From: Terrimonas_A sp040509495
GTDB lineage: Bacteria; Bacteroidota; Bacteroidia; Chitinophagales; Chitinophagaceae
Assembly: GCA_040509495.1 (NCBI GenBank)
Contig: JBEVKW010000251.1
Span: 1-10,817 of the forward strand
DNA length: 10,817 bases
Direction: 5' to 3'
In this document: positions 1 through 7,400 of the stretch, one piece after another
Numbering within the stretch: the stretch's first letter is position 1
Layout of the letters: every line of letters begins with the position of its first letter
Made by a program: the position numbers and the translations under genes
The notes under the pieces: generated by a model
Databases searched by the model: none
Told to the model about the DNA's origin: nothing
The model's input: only the letters and a program-made list of their open reading frames with translations

Positions 1-31
1 CATACGCCAGCAAATCAAATGCCGGTCCTTG

Positions 32-1207
32 CTAGTTCAGCAACGGATTCGTCTCTATCTCTTTCACATCCAGCTCGCTATAGTCACGGATGACATTGTA
101 AAGAGTGCCTCTTTCAACGGGCTTACGGCGGGCCTGTTTGATAAGGGTTACCAACTGAGCTGTATTCATAGATGGCGTTTGTTCTTCGGAACCGGCCATT
201 GAATAGATCTTCGTAGTATCATCGATAGTACCATCAATATCATTTACACCAAAGGACAGCGTCAGCTGCGCATTGTGGCGGCCCAGCATTGGCCAGTATG
301 CTTTCAGGTGCGGGAAGTTGTCCATATAGATGCGTGCGATAGCATACATGCGCATGTCTTCGATCACGGTGGATTCCTTGATATGGCTCATGTCATTCTG
401 CTGATTGCGGAATTTCAATGGGATGAATGTGTTGAATCCTCCTGTTTTATCCTGCAATGCCCGTAAACGGCTCATGTGATCAACGCGATGGCTGTATTGT
501 TCGATATGACCATAAAGCATGGTAGCATTAGTGTTCATGCCCAGTTTATGCGCTGTTTCATGGATATGCAGCCAGCCGGTGCCGTCTATTTTATCAGCAC
601 AGATCTGTTCGCGGATCTCGGGGTGAAAGATCTCGGCACCACCGCCGGGCAGCGAGTCAAGACCAGCTTCATGGAGATAGGCCATTCCCTCTTCTACGGT
701 CTTCTTTGCCTTGCGGAACATATAATCCAGCTCAACCGCTGTAAAGCCTTTGATATGAAGATCGGGACGATGGGCTTTGATGGAACGCATCAGCTCTGCA
801 AAGAACTCGAGGTTCATTTTCGGGTGAACGCCGCCTACGACATGTACTTCAGTGACCGGTTTGCCGTCATAGCTTTTCACAATATCCATCATCTGTTGCT
901 GACTGAGTTCCCAGCCTTCATCGCGGTGAGCGTATACACGGCTATAAGAGCAGAAGTGACAGGAATACACGCACACATTGGTCGGCTCGATATGGAAGTT
1001 GCGGTTGAAATAGGTAGTGTCACCATGCAGTCGCTCACGGATGCTGTTCGCCAGTGAACCGACAAAGGAGAGAGAACCTTTTTCAAAAAGGAGGATCGCG
1101 TCTTCGTCAGTGATCCGCTCACTTCTGCGCACCTTATCGGCAATTTTCACAAGAGCTGGATCTAACTGAGGATCGGAAAAAACATCGGAGGGTAATACGG
1201 CTGCCAT
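32..1207 (-). CDS. mqnE: Aminofutalosine synthase MqnE (radical SAM)
   Basis: This enzyme joins the adenosyl part of S-adenosylmethionine to 3-[(1-carboxyvinyl)oxy]benzoate, giving 6-amino-6-deoxyfutalosine in the futalosine route to menaquinone. It is cytosolic and oxygen-sensitive. The 391-residue protein has the radical SAM cluster motif CxxxCxxC at C79, C83 and C86 (HIEPTNVCVYSCHFCSYSR), followed by a GGVHPK stretch typical of the MqnE/MqnC/CofH group. The sequence around the cysteines fits MqnE better than the cyclase MqnC, in which FCAF-like residues usually follow the last cysteine; this is from memory of the families. The length is normal and the ORF is intact. The start at 1207 follows an A-rich AAAGAAT stretch, normal for this phylum, and lies 20 bases below a -7-like element. 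No other mqn gene is in the window; the nearest gene, nupG, is divergent. The main alternative is MqnC. Confidence 0.9.
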   Translation of the reverse strand: MAAVLPSDVFSDPQLDPALVKIADKVRRSERITDEDAILLFEKGSLSFVGSLANSIRERLHGDTTYFNRNFHIEPTNVCVYSCHFCSYSRVYAHRDEGWELSQQQMMDIVKSYDGKPVTEVHVVGGVHPKMNLEFFAELMRSIKAHRPDLHIKGFTAVELDYMFRKAKKTVEEGMAYLHEAGLDSLPGGGAEIFHPEIREQICADKIDGTGWLHIHETAHKLGMNTNATMLYGHIEQYSHRVDHMSRLRALQDKTGGFNTFIPLKFRNQQNDMSHIKESTVIEDMRMYAIARIYMDNFPHLKAYWPMLGRHNAQLTLSFGVNDIDGTIDDTTKIYSMAGSEEQTPSMNTAQLVTLIKQARRKPVERGTLYNVIRDYSELDVKEIETNPLLN

Positions 1208-1227
1208 AGATTCTTTTTAAATCGGTG

Positions 1228-1235
1228 CAAATTTA
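1228..1235 (-). promoter_or_regulatory. Putative mqnE promoter -7 element
   Basis: On the minus strand this reads TAAATTTG, an exact match to the Bacteroidota TAnnTTTG -7 consensus, 20 bases upstream of the mqnE start. A TTTG lies at 1250-1253, but the 14-base spacing is short for the usual -33 element (about 19-21), so only the -7 box is convincing. The next two bases (CA) also match the element ahead of trxA. Confidence 0.5.
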
Positions 1236-1343
1236 CGATTCATATTGAACAAACCTGACCGTAAAAAGTTCTTATGAGATCAGGCCAGCCGGCAGAAATC
1301 CAGCCTGTATTCATTTCAAAACGTAAAATTCTTATCTTCCGCA

Positions 1344-1361
1344 TTATTACCCTGGTAATAA
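1344..1361. promoter_or_regulatory. Perfect 8-bp dyad upstream of nupG, possible operator
   Basis: TTATTACC-CT-GGTAATAA is a perfect inverted repeat with a 2-base centre, ending 19 bases before the nupG ATG at 1381. A 2-base centre is too short for a stable hairpin loop, so a dimeric regulator site is more likely than an RNA structure. It could also affect the divergent mqnE promoter region about 110 bases away. The regulator is unknown. No convincing TAnnTTTG promoter for nupG was found; the closest match is TATCTTCC at about 1334. Confidence 0.4.
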
Positions 1362-1380
1362 GCATCTAAACTAACGTATT

Positions 1381-2637
1381 ATGAATTTAAGGATCCGTCT
1401 GACCATCCTGAGTTTTTTTGAATTCTTTGTATGGGGAGCCTGGCTGATAACGATCGGAGCATACTGGTTTCAGACAAAACAATGGGGTGGAGCTGAGTTT
1501 GGCGCTATCTTCTCCACAATGGGGATCTCTGCTATTTTCATGCCCGCCGTATTCGGGATAGTTGCAGACCGTTGGGTAAATGCAGAAAGGCTGCTCGGTA
1601 TTTGTCACCTGATAGGCGGTGTCATTCTCTACTTTATTCCGCAGGTAAACGATCCCGACACGTTCTTCTGGGTATTGCTGCTTTATATGGTATTCTATAT
1701 GCCAACGATCTCCCTGGCCAATACGGTTTCCTATACAGCGCTCATAAAAAACGGGAAAGATATCATTAAAGACTTTCCCCCGATCCGCGTATGGGGAACG
1801 ATCGGCTTTATCGCCGCCATGTGGATCGTCAGCCTGCTGCATATTGAAACGTCTGCGGCGCAATTCTATGTGGCAGCAATCGCTTCCATATTGTTTGGGT
1901 TCTACTCGTTCTCATTACCCAAATGTCCTCCGCAACTGAAAACTACCGGGCAGACTTCTTTGATAGATGCACTGGGTCTGAAAGCTTTTTCTCTGTTCAA
2001 AACGCCGAAGATGGCACTGTTCTTCATCTTTGCTTTGCTGCTTGGTGCAGCGTTACAGTTGACGAATGCTTATGGAGACACATTTTTGCATGACTTTGCC
2101 AGGATGCCGCAATACGCTGATACGATGGCAGTGAAATATCCTGCGATCATCATGTCTATTTCCCAGATGTCAGAAACTGCGTTCATTCTTGCTATACCTT
2201 TCTTCCTCCGGAAGTTCGGGATAAAGCAGGTAATGCTTATCAGTATGATCGCCTGGGTTTTGCGTTTTGGATTATTTGCCTACAGTGATCCGGCGGGAGG
2301 TTTATGGATGATCGTTGCCTCCTGTATCGTTTATGGAATGGCCTTTGACTTCTTCAATATATCCGGCTCCCTTTTCGTAGATACACAGGTAAATCCTGAA
2401 ATCCGTGCCAGTGCACAGGGGATCTTTATGATGATGACCAATGGCTTCGGCGCCTTCCTTGGCAGCCAGATCAGCGGTATGGTGATCGAGAAATATTTTA
2501 CGAATGCTGACAGGACAATGAACTGGACAGGTATCTGGCTTGCTTTCGCCGGATACGCCTTGGTTGTAGCGATCCTGTTTGCCATCTTCTTTCGCCATAA
2601 ACATGAACCGCAAGCCACAGCCAGTGTACGGCACTAA
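1381..2637 (+). CDS. nupG: NupG-type nucleoside:H+ symporter (MFS)
   Basis: This inner-membrane permease of the nucleoside:H+ symporter family (within the major facilitator superfamily) imports nucleosides with protons. The 418 residues form about 12 hydrophobic segments, starting with MNLRIRLTILSFFEFFVWG. Family-diagnostic stretches are FMPAVFGIVADRW (53-65), DFPPIRVWGTIGFI (131-144), LTNAYGDTFLH (227-237), the MSISQMSETAFIL run near 258-270, FDFFNISGS (322-330) and IRASAQG (341-347). All of these match E. coli NupG/XapB closely as recalled, and those proteins are also 418 residues long. The ATG at 1381 gives the expected N-terminus. The lipoprotein gene 21 bases downstream is very likely in the same transcript. 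Substrate range (purine or pyrimidine nucleosides, xanthosine) cannot be read from the sequence. The ORF is intact. Confidence 0.93.
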   Translation: MNLRIRLTILSFFEFFVWGAWLITIGAYWFQTKQWGGAEFGAIFSTMGISAIFMPAVFGIVADRWVNAERLLGICHLIGGVILYFIPQVNDPDTFFWVLLLYMVFYMPTISLANTVSYTALIKNGKDIIKDFPPIRVWGTIGFIAAMWIVSLLHIETSAAQFYVAAIASILFGFYSFSLPKCPPQLKTTGQTSLIDALGLKAFSLFKTPKMALFFIFALLLGAALQLTNAYGDTFLHDFARMPQYADTMAVKYPAIIMSISQMSETAFILAIPFFLRKFGIKQVMLISMIAWVLRFGLFAYSDPAGGLWMIVASCIVYGMAFDFFNISGSLFVDTQVNPEIRASAQGIFMMMTNGFGAFLGSQISGMVIEKYFTNADRTMNWTGIWLAFAGYALVVAILFAIFFRHKHEPQATASVRH

Positions 2638-2658
2638 ACGTTTTGATAAGCCATTCTT

Positions 2659-3522
2659 ATGAACAAATTCTTTCTGACAGCTATTGCAGCGGTGTGTCTA
2701 CTATCGTCCTGTAAGAACGAGAAGAAAAAAACAGCACCTGCCAAAGGATCAACTCCGGTGTCCGGCCAGTGGATCCTCGTCTATCCCCAGGAGATCCTGG
2801 TCAGTGATGATCAGAAAGCCGCTTATGCGCTTGCCCAGGATTCAATCGTTAACTTATTTGGTTTAAAGCTGGTCAGCTTCGTTGATAATGGAAATTTTAT
2901 TCAGGCAGATAGCAGTCTGACCAAACCCGGGACATGGCTAGAGAAGGAAAACGGGCAGATCCTGATCGATCAGGGCGGCTTGGGCTTTGAAAATTTCAGG
3001 GGTGAGATCGTTGGAGTGGATATCAAAACAATGAAGATCTCGCAGGATCTGAAGATCGAAGATCAGACCATTCCTGTTGTGTGGCATTTTAAGCGACTGA
3101 ACATTGATCAGGCAAAAAACTTACTCAGTGAAAAGGCCAACTGGTGGCGGAAGAAGCCTGCAGCCGCAGAAACAGATACAGCAATAAAGATCCGCATAAC
3201 GCGCATGCTCGAATACTATTCAGCTTATTTCACGCTGGTGTCTGAGGAGTCTTCTTATTTCTCGATGGAAAGAGTACCGCTTCCTTTTAATTATTATCAG
3301 CACGCAATTGGACTAAAGTCGTTTAAGAAAGTATCACCGGCATTTCTAAACATGTTTTATAATGAAGCAGATGGGCAGCGTGCATATAAAATGCTGGAGA
3401 GTGGGATGATCAAACGTGCAAAGCTCAAAGATTATCCTTCCGGGAAGGACTATGTGATAGAGTATGCGATGTATATGAAGAAGCTCGCAGAGGAGATTGA
3501 GCGATTAAACATTAACAAATAA
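2659..3522 (+). CDS. Lipoprotein of unknown function, linked to nupG
   Basis: I do not recognise a named family. The 287-residue protein starts with a lipoprotein signal peptide (MNKFFLTAIAAVCLLSSC), with lipobox LSSC and lipidated Cys18, then a charged Lys-rich linker. It should sit in the envelope, facing the periplasm or exported. Residues of about 35-150 alternate polar and hydrophobic strands with turns such as PGTWLEKENGQILI, which loosely resembles a small lipocalin-like beta barrel. Residues of about 155-285 look helical, with many aromatics (ANWWRKK, MLEYYSAYF, NYYQHAIG) and a charged C-terminal helix. It begins 21 bases after the nupG stop on the same strand, so the two are probably cotranscribed; a role near nucleoside uptake is inference only. 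A possible terminator is about 350 bases downstream. Local density of GATC is high, apparently from Lys/Glu/Asp-Ile codons. Confidence 0.8.
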   Translation: MNKFFLTAIAAVCLLSSCKNEKKKTAPAKGSTPVSGQWILVYPQEILVSDDQKAAYALAQDSIVNLFGLKLVSFVDNGNFIQADSSLTKPGTWLEKENGQILIDQGGLGFENFRGEIVGVDIKTMKISQDLKIEDQTIPVVWHFKRLNIDQAKNLLSEKANWWRKKPAAAETDTAIKIRITRMLEYYSAYFTLVSEESSYFSMERVPLPFNYYQHAIGLKSFKKVSPAFLNMFYNEADGQRAYKMLESGMIKRAKLKDYPSGKDYVIEYAMYMKKLAEEIERLNINK

Positions 3523-3870
3523 AAGGTAGCGTAAAGGTGGATGATTTTGCGATTGGCTGGCTGCGTTTGAATGGACCTGCATAAGTTCTCACTGATCACG
3601 CAGATCTGGCTTATTCAAGCTGTGGATGCGTGCTTGATCCGGTGCTTGATTCATTTCAACGCCGATTATGCTGATGAAGTTGCCATCTATGAAAAGCTCA
3701 TCCGCAAATCTACACTGTCAATTATTGGCCGGCGCGTGCAAAACGTAAATTATTAAGAAAGAATAATAAGATCTGCGAGATCTGCGGGAACCTACGCTGG
3801 TCAATTTCAAAGATGCATCCTAACGATAGATCGTCGATCATGGAAAGTAAATTCCGCTCCATCACTAAAC
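3523..3870. other. Gene-poor stretch, possible decayed insertion
   Basis: No credible gene is present. The longest frame (3571-3756, plus, 61 codons) has no convincing ribosome-binding site, no recognisable motif and no partner gene. A minus-strand frame of about 40 codons (roughly 3590-3710) is equally unsupported. The stretch contains short repeats built on AGATCTGCG (listed separately), of a kind I associate with intergenic repeats in Bacteroidota, sometimes beside small GxxExxY-family genes. This suggests a relic, but it is weak inference from memory. Confidence 0.3.
3599..3786. repeat. AGATCTGCG repeats: tandem pair plus inverted copy
   Basis: AGATCTGCG occurs twice in exact tandem at 3769-3777 and 3778-3786. 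Its exact reverse complement, CGCAGATCT, is at 3599-3607. The inverted copies are separated by about 160 bases, as if bounding a small unit. There are no transposase remnants or clear target-site duplications. Confidence 0.5.
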
Positions 3871-3874
3871 AAAC

Positions 3875-3921
3875 GACCCCGCTAAGCACCTGAACAAGCT
3901 GTTCAAATACCCAACGGGGTC
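3875..3921. terminator. Nested-hairpin terminator between convergent units
   Basis: GACCCCG (3875-3881) pairs with CGGGGTC (3915-3921). Inside the 33-base loop a second hairpin forms: TGAACA (3891-3896), loop AGC, TGTTCA (3900-3905). Read on the minus strand, the outer stem is followed by GTTTGTTT, 22 bases after the trxA stop. Read on the plus strand it is followed by ATTCTTATGTTTT. It therefore probably ends trxA transcription and may also stop transcripts from the nupG-lipoprotein unit. The U-tracts are interrupted, so efficiency is uncertain. Confidence 0.6.
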
Positions 3922-3942
3922 ATTCTTATGTTTTAACGTCTA

Positions 3943-4260
3943 TTAGATATGCGCTTCGATCTTCTTCACGAAGTTGCCTTTAGGCTGAGCACCTACCAGT
4001 TTATCTACAACCTGGCCATCTTTAATGAACAGGATAGCAGGGATGGAGGTGATACCATAGTTCATCGAAACCTGTGGGTTATTGTCCACGTTCACTTTAC
4101 CAACGTTTACTTTTCCGTCGTATTCTTTAGATAATTCCTCGATCACTGGTCCGATTGCGCGACAAGGTCCACACCATTCTGCCCAAAAGTCAACCACGGT
4201 CAGTTTATCAGAAGCCAGGACATCAGCCTGGAAGTTGGAGTCATTGAATTCTTTTGCCAT
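3943..4260 (-). CDS. trxA: Thioredoxin
   Basis: This small cytosolic dithiol-disulfide oxidoreductase is reduced by thioredoxin reductase and donates electrons to ribonucleotide reductase, peroxiredoxins and other partners. The 105-residue protein has the classical active site WCGPC with Cys30 and Cys33, the buried Asp24 in VVDFWA, and the conserved cis-proline Pro74 in TSIPAILF. There is no signal peptide, and the length is typical of thioredoxin 1. It lies 213 bases downstream of dnaE on the same strand with its own -7-like element, so it is probably transcribed separately. A hairpin terminator lies just past its stop. Nothing is missing or unusual. Confidence 0.96.
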   Translation of the reverse strand: MAKEFNDSNFQADVLASDKLTVVDFWAEWCGPCRAIGPVIEELSKEYDGKVNVGKVNVDNNPQVSMNYGITSIPAILFIKDGQVVDKLVGAQPKGNFVKKIEAHI

Positions 4261-4304
4261 TTTATTACGATTTTAGGTTTGTTTGCAAATTTCTCTAAGG
4301 GCTG

Positions 4305-4312
4305 CAAATTTA
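4305..4312 (-). promoter_or_regulatory. Putative trxA promoter -7 element
   Basis: On the minus strand this reads TAAATTTG, an exact fit to TAnnTTTG, 44 bases upstream of the trxA start. The first 10 bases (TAAATTTGCA) are identical to the element ahead of mqnE. No good -33 TTG is found at the usual spacing, so the call rests on the -7 box and its position. Confidence 0.5.
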
Positions 4313-4386
4313 AGTCCGATATGAATAACAGGAATACGTGACAGAAAGTTGTGCAAAAAATGTCATAATTACCTGCTTGTTTCTGC

Positions 4387-4437
4387 CAAAATGTTCCTTT
4401 AACGTTTTGTTTTACAGTGTGTTAAATATGTTAACAT
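4387..4437. other. Inverted repeats in the dnaE-trxA gap
   Basis: CAAAATGTT (4387-4395) pairs with AACGTTTTG (4401-4409) across a 5-base loop with one G-T or C-A mispair. It is better paired as a plus-strand RNA than as a minus-strand dnaE terminator. The perfect 10-base palindrome ATGTTAACAT follows at 4428-4437. These lie 36-86 bases past the dnaE stop and could be its transcript end or a regulatory site; no U-tract supports a standard terminator. Confidence 0.3.
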
Positions 4438-4473
4438 AGTTTACTGCCGTTATCCACGTTCTGCAGTTGCTGT

Positions 4474-7400
4474 TTAGCTCGCCTGCACCTGCACACGCAA
4501 CTCGGGTGTTTCCTGCAGGAAATGGATCATTTCATCATTCATTTCGAACCCGTTATTTCCGCTGACCAGGCTGATCCGCATGCCTGCTTTCGGCTCAGTC
4601 AGGATAAATTTCAGGGCCGTGCTTCCACCGCGGAAGCTCCGCAGGTTGCTTTCAACAAAATCGATCATGCCTTTGTTCAGATCCTGCGGGTGGATCTCAA
4701 TATTGATCTGTTTGGTCATTGTCTTCTTTACCGATTCTGCCAGCGTAACCTGTTGGATCTTAAACTCAAACTCTTCCTTATTCCATCTTGGCTTCAGAAA
4801 ACCTGTAAAAAATACCGTTGTGCCCTGCTGCAGGAACGGAGAGATTTTCAGGTAATCTTCACTGAACAGGGCAAAATCCATTTTGCCGGTATAATCTTCA
4901 ATAACAAAGCTCCCAAACTTGTTGCCACTTTTCGCGATCCGGTGCTGGGCATCTGCTACCAGGCCAAGCATTTTGAATATCCGGCCGGGGTTGGGCTGCA
5001 GCTTGATCGAATCCCTGAACTCAACAAAGTCCGCAATAGGCGTCATCCCATAGTGCTTCATCTCGAAGCGGTAATGATCGAGCGGGTGTCCGCTCAGGAA
5101 CATACCCGTAACCTCTTTTTCTTTATCCAGTTGTTCTGTGAGCGACCATGGCTCGCAGTCGGCGAGCTTGGGGGTGGGGATCTCCATCATGGTCGGGAGG
5201 TCTCCAAACAGGGTGTGACCGGAACTGGCATTCTGGTTGGCGACGATCTGTCCATATTTAATGATCTTTTCAAGGCCGGTAGCTGTTTCACCTTCCGGGA
5301 TATGGAAATATTGCCTTCGGTGATGCTCCGGGAAACAATCAAAGCCCCCGGCATAGGCCAGGCTTTCCAGTGTTTTCTTGTTCACCGCACGTTGATTGAT
5401 CCTTTTAATGAAGTCAAATATATTCGGGTATCCATCCTTTCTTTCTTCCACGATATTTTCCACGGCTGCTTCGCCAACCCCTTTCATCCCGCCAAGGCCA
5501 AACCGGATCTCACCGATCTTATTCACGGCAAAGCCTTTCAGCGATTCATTGATGTCCGGTCCAAGTACTTTAATACCCATTCGCTTACATTCTTCCATGA
5601 AGAATGTGATCTTCTCAATACTGCCGGCGTTATTCAATACGGCGGACATATACTCACCGGGGTAGTGTGCTTTTAAATAGGCGGTCTGATAAGCCACGAA
5701 TGCATAACAGGTAGAGTGGGACTTGTTGAACGCGTATTGCGCGAATGCTTCCCAGTCGGTCCAGATCTTTTCCAGTTTATCAGCAGGCAGTCCTTTTTCA
5801 ACGGCGCCTTTAATGAACTGGGCTTTCATCTTATCAAGAACCGCTTTTTGTTTTTTACCCATTGCCTTCCGCAATACGTCGGCATCACCTTTACTGAAGC
5901 CGGCGAGACTTTGCGCGAGCAGCATTACCTGTTCCTGGTAAACAGTGATCCCGTAAGTTTCTTCCAGGTATTCCTTCATTTCGGGAAGGTCATAGGCGAT
6001 CTCTTCACGGCCGTGTTTACGGTCGATATAGTTGGGGATGTATGCGATGGGACCGGGGCGGTACAGGGCGTTCATCGCGATGAGATCACCGAATTTATCG
6101 GGCTTCAGTTCGCGAAGGTATTTCTGCATACCGGGGCTTTCAAACTGGAATGTGCCGATGGTCGCAGCCTGTTGATAGAGTTCATATGTTTTTTGATCAT
6201 CCAGCGGAATGTCATCGATCACGATATCGATGCCATGATTCTGTTTGATCATCGTCAGTGCATTCTTGATGATGGTCAGGGTCTTCAAACCCAGGAAGTC
6301 CATCTTGATAACGCCTGCATCTTCGATTATACTTCCTTCGAACTGGGTTACCCAGAGAGGAGAGTCTTTAGCGATAGACACCGGTAAAAGTTCGGTCAGG
6401 TCTTTGGGTGCGATGATGATACCTGCTGCGTGGATGCCTGTATTGCGGACAGAGCCTTCCAAACGTTCCGCTTCATGCAATACCTTACCGGCTGGCGTAT
6501 CGCGCTGTGCGTAGAGTTCGCGGATCCGTCTGACGTTATCCAGGTCTTCGCTGGCCAGACCGTCTTTTTCTTCCAAAGACTTTTCGCCATCCTTGGTTTT
6601 CATCGGCGCCTGCAGTACCCGCCTTAATTCGATCCCTGGCTTATCGGGAACCAGTTTCGCGATGGCGTTCGATTCCGCCAAAGGAAGGTCCATTACACGC
6701 GCCACGTCCTTGATAGACATTTTCGCAGCCATGGTACCATAGGTGATGATCTGTGCCACCTGGCTTTTACCATATTTATCCACCACGTAATCGATCACTT
6801 TCTGACGGCCCTCGTCATCGAAGTCCGTATCGATATCCGGCATTGATTTACGATCGGGGTTGAGGAACCTTTCGAAAAGCAGCTTGTATTTGATCGGATC
6901 GATATTAGTGATACCGATACAATACGCCACGGCGGAACCGGCGGCAGAACCACGACCTGGTCCGATAAATACGCCAATATCGCGACCGGCTTTGATAAAG
7001 TCACTTACAATGAGGAAGTAGCCGGCGAATCCCATCGTCCGGATAGTGTATAGTTCAAAGCGAAGACGTTCGTCAATTTCTGGCGTGATCTCGTTATAAC
7101 GGGCTTTGGCTCCTTCCCAGGTAAGGTGCTCGAGATATTCGTCCTGTGTGGCGAATTCCGGGGGCGTCTGGAAATTGGGAAGAAGGATATCCCGTTTAAG
7201 GTTGAGCAGATCGATCTTATCGACGATCTCATTGGTATTATCGAGCGCTTCGGGGAGGTCATGAAAGACCTTGCCCATTTCAGCGGTTGTTTTGAAATAG
7301 AATTGATCATTGGGAAACGCGAAACGTTTTCCTTTCATGTTCATATCGTCATCGGCGAAGTCACGCATCGCGGGGGTGGTGATCTTTTCTCCGGTGTTGA

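Noticed and set aside
476..1057. 193-codon frame opposite mqnE
   Set aside because: Antisense to a confident gene, with no start signal or motif.
2958..3109. Dense cluster of GATC sites (nine in about 150 bases)
   Set aside because: They fall inside the lipoprotein coding region and follow from Lys/Asp/Glu-Ile codons ending in ATC. Nothing points to an origin or methylation-controlled switch.
3571..3756. 61-codon plus-strand frame in the gap after the nupG-linked lipoprotein
   Set aside because: No ribosome-binding site, no family resemblance and no conserved features. It is described only as part of a possible relic.
4522..5676. Long open frame (384 codons) on the strand opposite dnaE
   Set aside because: It lies wholly antisense to the well-supported polymerase gene and its translation shows no recognisable domain. 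It is a shadow of biased codon use.
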